34,724 nucleotides of DNA from Agrococcus beijingensis (GTDB lineage Bacteria > Actinomycetota > Actinomycetes > Actinomycetales > Microbacteriaceae). The stretch covers positions 2,743,092 through 2,777,815 of the forward strand of contig NZ_CP132360.1 of the NCBI RefSeq assembly GCF_030758955.1, given 5' to 3'. Each line of letters opens with the position of its first letter. The stretch's first letter is position 1. This document shows positions 7,358-17,730 of this stretch, piece by piece. The notes below the pieces were generated by a model. It did no database searches. It saw nothing but the letters and a program-made list of their open reading frames with translations, and was not told the DNA's origin. A program made the position numbers and the translations under genes.

Positions 7358-8337
7358 GCCGCACCCTCGGCCGCATCGGCCGCACCGAGCTGCCGCCCGA
7401 GCAGGCCCACGCGCTGCGCAAGGCCAAGCGCGTGGAGTGGCTGAGCCTCGGCTACGCGGCGATCGCGATCACCCTCGTCGGCCTCGTGATGGGCGGCTCG
7501 CAGGCGATGCGCACCGCCTGGATCGAGGACATGCTCTCGACCGTCCCGCAGTTCGCGTTCCTCATCGCCCTCACGGTGATCCGCCGCCCGCCGGACCCGA
7601 AGCATCCGTACGGGTATCACCGCGCCATGGGCGTGGGGCACCTGGTCGCCGGCGTGGCGCTGCTCGCGGTCGGCGGCACGCTGGCCTTCGACGCGGTCGC
7701 CGGGCTGATCGCCGTGGAGCACCCCTCGATCGGCACGGTGCAGCTGTTCGGCACGACGATCTGGCTCGGCTGGCTGATGGTCGGCACGATCGTGCTGATC
7801 TCGGCGCCGCCCGTGATCCTCGGCATCGTGAAGATGCGGCTCGCGAAGCAGCTGCACAGCAAGCTGCTCTACGCCGACGCCGACATGATGCGCGCCGACT
7901 GGACGACCCACATCGGCTCGATCGTCGGCGTGCTCGGCGTGGGCATCGGCATCTGGTGGCTCGACAGCGCCGCGGCGCTCTTCATCTCGGTCGGCATCCT
8001 CTGGGACGGCGTGAAGAACACGCGCGCATCGGTGCTCGACCTCATGGACATGCGCGCCACGACGGTCGACCAGTCGGAACGCGAGCCGCTCATCCGCCGG
8101 ATCGACGAGACGCTGCAGCGGCTGCCCTGGGTGGCGGATGCGGCCAGTCGCGTGCGCGACGAGGGTCACGTCTTCCACGTGGAGGCGTACGTGGTGCCGA
8201 AGCGGTCGAAGGTGCGGGTGACCGACGTCGATGCCGCGGTCGAGGAGGTGGTCGCCCTCGACTGGAGGGTGCAGGACGTCTCGGTCGCCGTGCTCAGCGA
8301 GCTGCCGACGCCGGAGCGGGAGATCCCGCCGCGCTGA
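7354..8337 (+). CDS. Cation diffusion facilitator family transporter (atypical)
   Basis: A 327-aa membrane protein with the CDF layout: helices near LSLGYAAIAITLVGLVMG, FAFLIALTVI, GVGHLVAGVALLAVGGTLAFDAV, WLGWLMVGTIVLISAPPVILG, GSIVGVLGVGIGIWWL and AALFISVGIL, then a cytosolic ferredoxin-like tail (about residues 240-315). The HPYGYHRAMG motif after helix 2 matches HPYGHGK of CDF proteins. CDF proteins usually export Zn, Mn, Co or Fe by proton exchange. The usual helix-5 ligand pattern HxxxD appears as MxxxD in ADADMMRAD, and the helix-2 site is also unusual, so the substrate may differ. It starts at GTG 7354 overlapping the lipoprotein gene, so the two are co-translated. It is convergent with the VIT-type gene. 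Confidence 0.85.
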   Translation: MSRTLGRIGRTELPPEQAHALRKAKRVEWLSLGYAAIAITLVGLVMGGSQAMRTAWIEDMLSTVPQFAFLIALTVIRRPPDPKHPYGYHRAMGVGHLVAGVALLAVGGTLAFDAVAGLIAVEHPSIGTVQLFGTTIWLGWLMVGTIVLISAPPVILGIVKMRLAKQLHSKLLYADADMMRADWTTHIGSIVGVLGVGIGIWWLDSAAALFISVGILWDGVKNTRASVLDLMDMRATTVDQSEREPLIRRIDETLQRLPWVADAASRVRDEGHVFHVEAYVVPKRSKVRVTDVDAAVEEVVALDWRVQDVSVAVLSELPTPEREIPPR

Positions 8338-8368
8338 TGCGCCGCGCAGATCCGTGCCGCGTCGCCCG

Positions 8369-9091
8369 TCAGTGCACCGGCGAGTTGAACAGCGTGCCGA
8401 TGAAGTAGGTCGCGGCGAGCGCGATCACGCCGCCGATCAGCACCCGGAACATGCCCTTGCGCTTGCCGGAGCCGCCGATGCGTGCGGAGAGGAGCCCGGT
8501 GAGCACCAGCGCGACGACGGTCGCGACGACGATCGGCCACGGCATCCAGCCCGCAGGCGAGAAGAGGGCGGCCAGCAGCGGCACGAGCGAGCCGAGCGTG
8601 AAGGCGAGGGCGGAGGCGAGCGCCGCCGACCACGGATTGTTGAGGTCCTCCGGGTCGAGCTTGTACTCGACGTCGAGGTGCGCGCGCAGCGGGTCGGCCG
8701 CGGTCAGCTCGACGGCCACCTGGTGCGCGGTGTCGGGGGCGAGGCCGCGCAGCTCGTACATGTGGGCGAGCTGGTCGACCTGCTCGTCGGGCTGCGCGAC
8801 CAGCAGGGCCTGCTCGCGGCGGATCGCCGCTCGCTCGCTGTCGCGCTGCGACGAGACCGAGACGTACTCGCCGACGCCCATCGAGAAGGCACCGGCGACC
8901 AGCGCCGCCACGCCCGCCGTGAGGATGCCCGCGAACGAGGTGCCCGCACCGGCGACGCCGACCATGAGCGCCGAGGTCGAGACGATGCCGTCGTTGGCCC
9001 CGAGCACACCGGCGCGCAGCCAGTTGAGCTTCGAGGTCATCGACTCGACCGGCGGCGGCAGGTCGGGACGGCGTTGCAGAGCGGGATCCAT
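8369..9091 (-). CDS. VIT1/CCC1-family membrane transporter
   Basis: A 240-aa protein of the vacuolar iron transporter/nodulin-21 type. Signatures are WLRAGVLGANDGIVSTSALMVGVAGA in the first helix, and GAFSMGVGEYVSVSSQRDSERA in the second, followed by the acidic cytosolic segment (residues about 90-150). Three C-terminal helices lie near ALASALAFTLGSLVPLLAALF, PIVVATVVALVLTGLL and VLIGGVIALAATYFIG. Family members move Fe2+ or Mn2+ out of the cytosol. Start ATG 9091-9089 follows AGGAGGAAG by about 5 nt. A longer upstream frame is non-coding in style. It is convergent with the CDF gene 31 bp away, so two putative metal-efflux genes face each other. Confidence 0.9.
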   Translation of the reverse strand: MDPALQRRPDLPPPVESMTSKLNWLRAGVLGANDGIVSTSALMVGVAGAGTSFAGILTAGVAALVAGAFSMGVGEYVSVSSQRDSERAAIRREQALLVAQPDEQVDQLAHMYELRGLAPDTAHQVAVELTAADPLRAHLDVEYKLDPEDLNNPWSAALASALAFTLGSLVPLLAALFSPAGWMPWPIVVATVVALVLTGLLSARIGGSGKRKGMFRVLIGGVIALAATYFIGTLFNSPVH

Positions 9092-9172
9092 CGGGCTTCC
9101 TCCTGCCACCATCGTCGACCGTCCCGGAGGGCGCCGCAAGCAAGGCGAGGCTGTCGCGAAAGCGGCAAGAAA

Positions 9173-9201
9173 GCCGAATCTTCGGCGTTCGGGCGGCCGA
9201 A
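9173..9201. promoter_or_regulatory. Two adjacent CCGAA/TTCGG inverted repeats upstream of sucCD
   Basis: GCCGAA-TC-TTCGGC (9173-9186) is followed by TTCGG-GCGG-CCGAA (9188-9201). They lie 29-57 bp upstream of the putative sucC -10, a typical place for a regulator site. The regulator is unknown. Confidence 0.4.
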
Positions 9202-9229
9202 ATCGAGAGGACGGCCATGCGCGTCGGAC

Positions 9230-9235
9230 TAGGCT
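9230..9235 (+). promoter_or_regulatory. Candidate -10 of sucCD
   Basis: TAGGCT fits TANNNT and would start transcription near 9242, giving a leader of about 35 nt before the sucC GTG at 9278. Confidence 0.45.
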
Positions 9236-9277
9236 TGGCGAGGCGAATCCCCCACCAACACACGGATTGGATCACGC

Positions 9278-10444
9278 GTGGATCTTTACGAGTACCAGGC
9301 AAGGGACCTGTTCGAGCAGCACGGCGTTCCCGTGCTGCGAGGCATCACCGCTGACACCCCCGAGCAGGCCGAGGCAGCAGCCACGGAGCTCGGCGGCGGT
9401 GTCGTCGTGGTGAAGGCACAGGTCAAGACCGGCGGACGAGGCAAGGCGGGCGGCGTGAAGCTCGCCAAGAGCCCCGCCGAGACGAAGGACGCGGCAGCGG
9501 CCATCCTCGGCCTCGACATCAAGGGGCACACCGTGCACCGCGTGATGGTCGCCGAGGGCGCAGCGATCAAGGAGGAGTACTACTTCTCGGTGCTGCTCGA
9601 CCGCGCGAACCGCTCCTACCTGGCCATGTGCTCGTACGAGGGCGGCATGGAGATCGAGCAGCTGGCGGAGGAGCGCCCCGAAGCGCTCGCCAGGGTCGAG
9701 GTCGACCCGGCAGTCGGCATCGACGCCGCCAAGGCCGAGGAGATCGTGCGCGCCGCGAGCTTCCCCGACGAGCTCGTCGCGAAGATCGCCCCCGTGCTCG
9801 TGAAGCTCTACGACGTCTTCGTCAAGGAGGACGCCACCCTCGTCGAGGTGAACCCGCTCGTGCTCACCGAGGCCGGCGAGATCATCGCGCTCGACGGCAA
9901 GATCACCCTCGACGAGAACGCCGAGTTCCGCCAGGAGGGCCACGCGGCACTCGAGGACAAGGCGGCCGCCGACCCGCTCGAGGCGAAGGCCAAGGAGTCC
10001 GACCTCAACTACGTCAAGCTCGACGGCCAGGTGGGCATCATCGGCAACGGCGCTGGCCTCGTCATGTCGACGCTCGACGTCGTCGCCTACGCGGGCGAGC
10101 GCCACGGTGGTGTGAAGCCCGCGAACTTCCTCGACATCGGTGGCGGCGCATCCGCTCAGGTCATGGCCGCAGGCCTCGACGTCATCCTCAACGACACCGA
10201 CGTCAAGAGCGTGTTCGTCAACGTCTTCGGCGGCATCACCGCCTGCGACGAGGTCGCCAACGGCATCGTCAAGGCGCTCGAGATCCTCGGTGACGAGGCC
10301 TCGAAGCCGCTGGTCGTGCGCCTCGACGGCAACAACGTCGAGGAGGGTCGCAAGATCCTCGCCGACGCCGCGCACCCGCTGGTGACGGTCGTGGACACGA
10401 TGGACGAGGCTGCCGACAAGGCCGCCGAGCTGGCTGCGGCGTAA
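9278..10444 (+). CDS. sucC: Succinyl-CoA synthetase beta subunit
   Basis: A 388-aa ATP-grasp subunit, the usual family length. With SucD it makes ATP or GTP while converting succinyl-CoA to succinate in the TCA cycle. It begins [20 protein letters not shown]. Visible features are the nucleotide-binding [20 protein letters not shown] (residues about 45-65), the metal-site region [11 protein letters not shown] near 190, [14 protein letters not shown] near 250, and the C-terminal CoA-ligase part ending [20 protein letters not shown]. Start GTG 9278 has only a weak upstream purine stretch. It is followed 11 bp later by sucD with AAGGGAG between. Codon use is highly biased, as expected for an abundant enzyme. 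Confidence 0.97.
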   Translation: MDLYEYQARDLFEQHGVPVLRGITADTPEQAEAAATELGGGVVVVKAQVKTGGRGKAGGVKLAKSPAETKDAAAAILGLDIKGHTVHRVMVAEGAAIKEEYYFSVLLDRANRSYLAMCSYEGGMEIEQLAEERPEALARVEVDPAVGIDAAKAEEIVRAASFPDELVAKIAPVLVKLYDVFVKEDATLVEVNPLVLTEAGEIIALDGKITLDENAEFRQEGHAALEDKAAADPLEAKAKESDLNYVKLDGQVGIIGNGAGLVMSTLDVVAYAGERHGGVKPANFLDIGGGASAQVMAAGLDVILNDTDVKSVFVNVFGGITACDEVANGIVKALEILGDEASKPLVVRLDGNNVEEGRKILADAAHPLVTVVDTMDEAADKAAELAAA

Positions 10445-10455
10445 GGGAGCAAGAC

Positions 10456-11355
10456 ATGTCGATCTACCTCAACAAGGACACCAAGGTCATCGTCCAGGGC
10501 ATCACCGGCGGCGAGGGCTCGAAGCACACCGCCCGCATGCTCGCGGCCGGCACCCAGGTCGTCGGCGGCGTGAACGCGCGCAAGGCCGGCACCACCGTCT
10601 CGCACGTCGCGCAGGACGGCTCGCAGGTCGAGCTGCCCGTCTTCGCCTCGGTCGCCGAGGCCATGGCCGAGACCGGCGCCGACGCGTCGATCGTCTTCGT
10701 GCCGCCGGCCTTCGCCAAGGACGCCGTCGTCGAGGCCGTCGATGCCGGCATCGAGCTGCTCGTGGTCATCACCGAGGGCATCCCCGTGCAGGACTCTGCC
10801 GAGTTCTGGGCGCACGCCAAGGCCAAGGGCACGACCCGCATCATCGGCCCGAACTGCCCCGGCATCATCACGCCGGGCGAGTCGCTCGTCGGCATCACGC
10901 CCGCGAACATCACCGGCAAGGGCCCCATCGGCCTCGTCTCGAAGTCGGGCACGCTGACCTACCAGATGATGTTCGAGCTGCGCGACATCGGCTTCTCGAC
11001 CGCCATCGGCATCGGCGGCGACCCGATCATCGGCACCACGCACATCGACGCCCTCGAGGCGTTCGAGGCCGACCCCGAGACCAAGGCGATCGTCATGATC
11101 GGCGAGATCGGCGGCGACGCCGAGGAGCGCGCTGCCGACTACATCAAGGCGCACGTGACGAAGCCGGTCGTCGGCTACGTCGCCGGCTTCACGGCGCCCG
11201 AGGGCAAGACGATGGGCCACGCCGGCGCGATCGTCTCCGGCTCGTCGGGCACCGCCGAGGCCAAGAAGGTCGCCCTCGAGGCGGCCGGCGTCAAGGTCGG
11301 CAAGACGCCGTCCGAGACGGCCCGCCTCATGCGAGAGGTCATCGAGTCGCTCTGA
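10456..11355 (+). CDS. sucD: Succinyl-CoA synthetase alpha subunit
   Basis: A 299-aa CoA-binding, phosphohistidine-carrying subunit. It has the Rossmann start [20 protein letters not shown], the motif [13 protein letters not shown] near residue 135, [10 protein letters not shown], and [20 protein letters not shown] near 245 whose His (GHAGA) is the phosphorylated residue in the family. Length matches the family (about 290-300). The ATG at 10456 lies 7 nt after AAGGGAG. It is co-transcribed with sucC, and a 14-bp hairpin follows its stop. Confidence 0.97.
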   Translation: MSIYLNKDTKVIVQGITGGEGSKHTARMLAAGTQVVGGVNARKAGTTVSHVAQDGSQVELPVFASVAEAMAETGADASIVFVPPAFAKDAVVEAVDAGIELLVVITEGIPVQDSAEFWAHAKAKGTTRIIGPNCPGIITPGESLVGITPANITGKGPIGLVSKSGTLTYQMMFELRDIGFSTAIGIGGDPIIGTTHIDALEAFEADPETKAIVMIGEIGGDAEERAADYIKAHVTKPVVGYVAGFTAPEGKTMGHAGAIVSGSSGTAEAKKVALEAAGVKVGKTPSETARLMREVIESL

Positions 11356-11368
11356 GCTGACCGCACGT

Positions 11369-11404
11369 GACGCAGGGCCCCGGCTTCGGTCGGGGCCCTG
11401 CGTC
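11369..11404 (+). terminator. sucCD terminator hairpin
   Basis: GACGCAGGGCCCCG (11369-11382), an 8-nt loop GCTTCGGT, and the exact complement CGGGGCCCTGCGTC (11391-11404) form a 14-bp perfect stem beginning 13 bp after the sucD stop. Confidence 0.85.
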
Positions 11405-11441
11405 GTCTCGCGACCATCTCGGGGCGTGCAGGCGCGAGGGC

Positions 11442-11447
11442 TAGGGT
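11442..11447 (+). promoter_or_regulatory. Candidate -10 of the 62-aa protein gene
   Basis: TAGGGT fits TANNNT. It lies about 30 bp before ATG 11477, which also has a GGAGGA ribosome binding site. Confidence 0.45.
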
Positions 11448-11476
11448 GGGCCCACCTGACGCGAGCGGAGGACGAC

Positions 11477-11665
11477 ATGAGCCATCACGACGACCACCAG
11501 CACGACCACGACGCCGGCGACGACGGCACGAAGAAGCCCGGCGGCCTCGGTGACGACGGCACCATCCCGAACGAGCCCGACGGGCTGGGCGCCACCACCA
11601 CCGACGAGGAGTCGACCTTCGAGCCCGAGGAGGACGAGCAGGCCGACCCCGACCTGCCCTCCTGA
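11477..11665 (+). CDS. Small acidic, His-rich protein of unknown function
   Basis: A 62-aa protein starting at ATG 11477, 4 nt after GCGGAGGA. The N-terminus is His/Asp-rich ([17 protein letters not shown]), which could bind metal. The remainder is acidic and Pro/Gly-rich, ending [11 protein letters not shown], with no hydrophobic segment, so it is probably intrinsically disordered and cytosolic. A promoter-like box and a good ribosome binding site support it as a real gene. I do not recognise a named family. It stands alone between the sucCD terminator and the MBL gene. Confidence 0.7.
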   Translation: MSHHDDHQHDHDAGDDGTKKPGGLGDDGTIPNEPDGLGATTTDEESTFEPEEDEQADPDLPS

Positions 11666-11722
11666 CGCACCCCGGGGCACGAGGCCTCGCGCGAGTGCCC
11701 GGTGCGGGTGCAGAGTGAGCGC

Positions 11723-12538
11723 ATGACGATCCTCTGCGCGACCTGCGGCGTCGAGACCGCCGAGCCGCTGCCTGCCGAGACGTGTCGCATCTGCGAGGAC
11801 GAGCGGCAGTGGGTGCCGCTGCACGGGCAGGTGTGGACGAGCGTCGAGGAGCAGGTCGCCGGCGGGATGCACATCGACATCGTCGAGCTCGAGCCGGACA
11901 GCTGGGCGCTCACCTCGGATCCCGCGGCCGGCATCGGGCAGCGCTCGATCCTCGTGCAGACCGAGCGCGGCAACCTGCTGTGGGATCCGCTCGGCACCAT
12001 CACCGACGACGCCGTCGAGCAGGTGCGCGAGCTCGGCGGGCTGGCCTTCGTGGCCGCCTCGCATCCGCACATGTTCGGCGTGCAGTGCGCGTGGGCGGAC
12101 GCGCTCGACGCGACCGTGCTCGTCAACCGGCGGGACGCATCCTGGGTCGTCCGACCCCACGACCGCATCAGGCTGTGGGACGGCGAGGTCGACCTGCTGC
12201 CGGGGGTGCGGCTGATCCGCTTCGGCGGGCACTTCCCGGGCGCGGCGGTGGCGCTGTGGGAGCGGGGGAGCGACGGCGAGGGCTCGCTGCTCGCCGGCGA
12301 CACGATGCAGCCGAAGCCCGACCGCGAGAGCGTCGGCTTCATGCGCTCGTACCCCAACAACATCCCGCTGTCGGCGGGCGTGGTGCAGCGGCTGGCGAAG
12401 CAGGCCGCCGGGCTGCGGTTCCGGCGCGTGTACGGCAACATCGGCGGCCAGGTGATCGAGGACGGCCCGGCCGCGATCGCGCACAGCGCCCAGCGCCACA
12501 TCGACTGGGTGACGGGCGTGCACGACGCGTTGACGTAG
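11723..12538 (+). CDS. MBL-fold protein with N-terminal zinc ribbon
   Basis: A 271-aa protein. Residues 5-25 (CATCG...CRICED) hold two Cys-x-x-Cys pairs, a likely structural zinc site. A metallo-beta-lactamase-like core follows: [17 protein letters not shown], a SHPHMFG motif where the usual HxHxDH stands, [13 protein letters not shown], and [12 protein letters not shown]. The DH part of the first metal motif is absent, so either only one metal is bound or the site differs from classical hydrolases. I recall related proteins with SHPH motifs in other actinobacteria; the substrate is unknown. Start ATG 11723 leaves the ribbon intact. No good ribosome binding site is visible and a leaderless start is possible. 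Confidence 0.8.
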   Translation: MTILCATCGVETAEPLPAETCRICEDERQWVPLHGQVWTSVEEQVAGGMHIDIVELEPDSWALTSDPAAGIGQRSILVQTERGNLLWDPLGTITDDAVEQVRELGGLAFVAASHPHMFGVQCAWADALDATVLVNRRDASWVVRPHDRIRLWDGEVDLLPGVRLIRFGGHFPGAAVALWERGSDGEGSLLAGDTMQPKPDRESVGFMRSYPNNIPLSAGVVQRLAKQAAGLRFRRVYGNIGGQVIEDGPAAIAHSAQRHIDWVTGVHDALT

Positions 12539-12697
12539 TCGGCGCTCGCTGGGGTGCCGCCCGGAGCATCTCGGTGGCACAGCAGCTCGGGCTGGATGCT
12601 GCAGCCGGGGTGGCGGAGCGAGCGAGAAGCTCCGGTCGTCCACAGGGGCAGCGCCGCCGCCGACGGCGGGCGCGGCCGACCTGGCACGGTGCGCGGC

Positions 12698-13537
12698 ATG
12701 ACCGCAGCCTTCGTCTCCGACGTGCGCACCACCGAGCAGCTGACCTGCGACGGCTGGAGCAAGTGGCAGATCGAGCGCGCCTTGCGCGACGGCTCCTTGG
12801 TGAGGGTGCGCCCGGGGTGGTTCGCGGAGCCCGGCGGAGCCGACGAGGCGGTCGTCGCCGCCGTGACGGCGGGCGGATGCGTCTCGTGCTTCAGCGCGCT
12901 GCGCATCCACGGCGTGTGGGTGCCCGAGCACAAGGAGCGGCATGTGCGGCTGGCGCCGCACCGGCGCACGCGGAAGGACCCGGGATGCCGCCCGTTCGGG
13001 AAGCGGGTCGCCGTGCTCGGCGCGGTCGACGGTCTCGAGGTGGCGTTCCGCTGCGTGCTTCGCTGCGGGAGCAGTGAGGAGATCGTCGTCGTGATCGACT
13101 CCATCCTGCAGCGCCGACTGGCGACCCCCGCGCAGGTCGAGAGCTGGATGCGCAGCGCTCCGGCTCGCATCCGTTCGCTGTTGGCGGTCGCCGACGCGAA
13201 GTCGGAGTCGGGCTCGGAGTCGATGGTGCGCTTCCGGCTGCGGTCGCTGCAGATCGCCACCCGCATCCAGGTGCGCGTGATGCAGGGCACCCGCGTCGAC
13301 CTGCTCATCGGCGACCGGCTCATCATCGAGTGCGACAGCCGGGAGCACCACACCGATGAGCAGGCCTACGAGAGCGATCGCCGCAGGGACCGCAGACTCG
13401 TGGCACGCGGCTACATCGTGCTGCGGCTCTCGTATCGGCAGATCCACGACGAATGGCCCGACATCGAGCGCGACATCCTCGCCGTCATCCGCCGCGGTGG
13501 CCATCGCTGGCCGCGCCGCCGGAAGATGTCGGTCTGA
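12698..13537 (+). CDS. AbiEi-like N-terminal domain plus DUF559 (Vsr-like) nuclease-fold protein
   Basis: A 279-aa protein. Residues about 10-60 ([34 protein letters not shown]) resemble the winged-helix domain of type IV AbiEi antitoxins. The C-terminal part (about 175-270) is DUF559, related to Vsr and PD-(D/E)xK nucleases: [20 protein letters not shown] carries the Asp and Glu-x-Asp positions, then [24 protein letters not shown] pure DNA-repair or regulatory role is also possible. No AbiEii-type toxin gene lies beside it. Start ATG 12698 sits 7 nt after CACGGT, a poor -10-like box. The gene stands alone, followed by the shared terminator region of icd. Confidence 0.8.
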   Translation: MTAAFVSDVRTTEQLTCDGWSKWQIERALRDGSLVRVRPGWFAEPGGADEAVVAAVTAGGCVSCFSALRIHGVWVPEHKERHVRLAPHRRTRKDPGCRPFGKRVAVLGAVDGLEVAFRCVLRCGSSEEIVVVIDSILQRRLATPAQVESWMRSAPARIRSLLAVADAKSESGSESMVRFRLRSLQIATRIQVRVMQGTRVDLLIGDRLIIECDSREHHTDEQAYESDRRRDRRLVARGYIVLRLSYRQIHDEWPDIERDILAVIRRGGHRWPRRRKMSV

Positions 13538-13668
13538 GCACGGCTCGGCCGGGACTATCCCACCCGAGTGGCTCTGCCGTCGAGATCCTCCGGGGTGCTC
13601 GACGAAAGGCGCCGGACGGCGACGGCTGAGCACCCGGGATCCGCCGGCGGGAGCCGCTCCGGGAACGA

Positions 13669-13696
13669 CGAAGGCCCGGCCGGAGCCGGGCCTTCG
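13669..13696 (-). terminator. icd terminator hairpin
   Basis: CGAAGGCCCGGC (13669-13680), loop CGGA and GCCGGGCCTTCG (13685-13696) form a 12-bp perfect stem just past the icd stop on the minus strand. It may also stop read-through from the DUF559 gene on the plus strand. Confidence 0.8.
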
Positions 13697-13707
13697 AGGC
13701 GCTGCGT

Positions 13708-15930
<2,223 letters not shown>

Positions 15931-16003
15931 GCGGCTCGAACCCCTCGCGGTCTCGGATGGACGGCGGCCGCGAGTGCGTGCGCGAACCGCGCCGTGCCTG
16001 CCT

Positions 16004-16009
16004 AACCTA
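16004..16009 (-). promoter_or_regulatory. Candidate -10 of icd
   Basis: TAGGTT on the minus strand, about 73 bp before the icd ATG, fits TANNNT and implies a leader of about 65 nt. Confidence 0.4.
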
Positions 16010-16063
16010 CCGCGAGCCCGCGCGTGCGCCGCGCGCCGGGGAGGTCGAGGGCGGATGCGTCGA

Positions 16064-16069
16064 TAGGGT
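16064..16069 (+). promoter_or_regulatory. -10 box of DUF6350-type gene, leaderless
   Basis: TAGGGT lies 7 nt before GTG 16077, and no Shine-Dalgarno sequence intervenes. Confidence 0.55.
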
Positions 16070-16076
16070 TCCAGCC

Positions 16077-17720
16077 GTGCGTCGCGTGTGGGCCGGGTTC
16101 GGCCAGGCAGTGGAGTCCGCCGCCATCGCGGTGGTCGGGCTCGTGCTGTGCGCCCTCGTGCTGCTGGCCGTCTGGGGCATCGACCAGGACTTCGCCGGCG
16201 ACCCGCTGCTGCAGTGGCGGGTGGCGGTCGACGCCTGGATGCTCGGGCACGGCGTCGACCTGCGCGTCGAGCTGGGCAGCGATGCCGTGATCGCGCTCGG
16301 CCTCGAGGCCGCCAGCCGTCCCTTCGTGATCACGCTCGGGGCCTGGGGCATCGGCCTGCTCACCTTCTGGCTGCACTGGCGCTCCGGCAGCCGCGTCGCC
16401 GAGCTGCCCACGATCGACGCCGCCGTCGCGACGGTCTGCGGCGCCGTCGCCACCGGGCTCGTCGGCCTGCTGGCGGCCGTCAGCGCGCAGCACCCGAACG
16501 CATCCCCCGATCTCGTGCAGGCGTTCGCGCTCCCCGCGCTCGTCGCCCTGCTGGGCATGACGTCGGCGATCCTGCGCGTGCACGGCCACGCGTGGCTGCA
16601 CCTGGCGGCGCGCGCGCTGACGGTCGAGTCGCGCTGGCTGCGCCCGATCCGCGCGGCGCTGCGCACCGGCCTCGGCGGCGCGGTCGCCGTGCTGGGCGTC
16701 GGCGGCCTGATCGTCGGGCTCGGCCTGCTCGTGCGCTTCACCGACGGGCTGCTGCTCATGGAGTCGCTCGAGGTCACGCACCTGGGCGTCGTCGTGCTGT
16801 TCCTGCTGCAGCTCGCGCTCGCGCCCGTCGCGGTCGTCTGGGCGGCGTCGTGGGCGATCGGCCCCGGCTTCATGCTCGGCGCCGGCTCGAGCGTCTCGCC
16901 GCTCGGCACCGACCTCGGGCCAGTGCCGGCGCTGCCGCTGCTCGCCGCCATCGACCCCGCCGCGGCGCCGTGGATGCTGATCGTCGTGGCGCTGCCGGTG
17001 CTCGCCGCGGTGGTCGTCGGCGCCTTCGCGCGGCAGACGATCCTGGCCGGCACGACCGACGAGCCCGTGCACTGGTGGGAGCTCGCGATCGCGGGCGTCG
17101 GCGGCGGCGTGCTGGCCGGTGCGCTGCTGGGCGTCGCCGCGATGCTGGCCTCCGGCGCCATGGGGCCCGGCCGCCTCGACGAGGCCGGCCCCGACGCGGT
17201 GCTGGTGGCCGCCTGGGGCGCGCTCGAGGTGGCCGTGGGCCTCGTGATCGGGCTCACGGCCGGCGGTCGCGGCGCCGGAGAGCTCGCCGGGGTCGCGTCG
17301 CCGCTGGCTGCCGAGGGCGAGGGGTCGTCGATGCGCGACTTCTTCGGGCTGGGCGCGAGCCGCGAGGCAGGCGCTGACGCGGACGACGAGGGGGCGGATG
17401 CGTCGGGTCGCGTCCTCGACGCCGACCACCCGACCGAGGCGGTGGCGCCGCTGCCGGGCGAGCAGCCGACCGAGGCGGTGGCGCCGCTGCCGGGCGAGCA
17501 GCCGACCGAGGCGGTCGACCCGCTGCCGGGCGGGACGGCACCGGTCGTGACGGTCTCGGCGGAGGATCGCACCATCACGCAGGCTGTCGACCCGCTGCCG
17601 GCCGCGGCCGGCGATGCGGCTGCCGGCGACCCCGACGCGAGCGACGACCAGGCCGAGCCGGCGAGCGTGGGCGAGCCGACGCATCCGACCCCGGACGACC
17701 CGGAACGCACGCAGAAGTAG
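16077..17720 (+). CDS. DUF6350-type polytopic membrane protein with repeat tail
   Basis: A 547-aa protein with about nine to ten hydrophobic segments in residues 5-400 (for example [79 protein letters not shown]). It matches in layout the actinobacterial DUF6350 proteins that are regularly encoded next to purN and purH. The motif [18 protein letters not shown] between helices is the most conserved-looking part. Residues from about 415 are a charged, Ala/Pro-rich cytosolic tail with three 12-residue repeats of the form [12 protein letters not shown] and a fourth variant TQAVDPLP. Function is unknown. Linkage to purine genes is conserved in my recollection, but no biochemical role is established. 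GTG 16077 is chosen from the TAGGGT spacing. Confidence 0.8.
   Translation: MRRVWAGFGQAVESAAIAVVGLVLCALVLLAVWGIDQDFAGDPLLQWRVAVDAWMLGHGVDLRVELGSDAVIALGLEAASRPFVITLGAWGIGLLTFWLHWRSGSRVAELPTIDAAVATVCGAVATGLVGLLAAVSAQHPNASPDLVQAFALPALVALLGMTSAILRVHGHAWLHLAARALTVESRWLRPIRAALRTGLGGAVAVLGVGGLIVGLGLLVRFTDGLLLMESLEVTHLGVVVLFLLQLALAPVAVVWAASWAIGPGFMLGAGSSVSPLGTDLGPVPALPLLAAIDPAAAPWMLIVVALPVLAAVVVGAFARQTILAGTTDEPVHWWELAIAGVGGGVLAGALLGVAAMLASGAMGPGRLDEAGPDAVLVAAWGALEVAVGLVIGLTAGGRGAGELAGVASPLAAEGEGSSMRDFFGLGASREAGADADDEGADASGRVLDADHPTEAVAPLPGEQPTEAVAPLPGEQPTEAVDPLPGGTAPVVTVSAEDRTITQAVDPLPAAAGDAAAGDPDASDDQAEPASVGEPTHPTPDDPERTQK
17430..17534 (+). repeat. 36-bp coding tandem repeat (about 2.9 copies)
   Basis: Units at 17430-17465 and 17466-17501 are identical. 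The third (17502-17534) differs in GTCGAC for GTGGCG and stops at 33 bases. Each unit encodes [12 protein letters not shown]. Confidence 0.9.
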
Positions 17721-17723
17721 GAT
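17718..17723 (+). promoter_or_regulatory. -10 box of purN overlapping the upstream stop codon
   Basis: TAGGAT uses the TAG stop of the preceding gene as its first three bases and lies 7 nt before GTG 17731. Confidence 0.5.
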
Positions 17724-17730
17724 GGACGGC

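Noticed and set aside
12636..12644. TCGTCCACA, one base from the actinobacterial DnaA box TTGTCCACA
   Set aside because: A single imperfect box with no cluster, no AT-rich region and no dnaA/dnaN/gyrB nearby. Not an origin.
12554..12697. An upstream in-frame extension of the AbiEi-DUF559 protein
   Set aside because: The extra 48 residues have no homology and cross a GC-rich spacer; ATG 12698 starts just before the recognised domain.
17430..17534. Tandem repeat considered as a CRISPR array
   Set aside because: Units are contiguous without spacers and lie in frame within a coding region. The 14-bp repeat at 28495-28564 also has no spacers.
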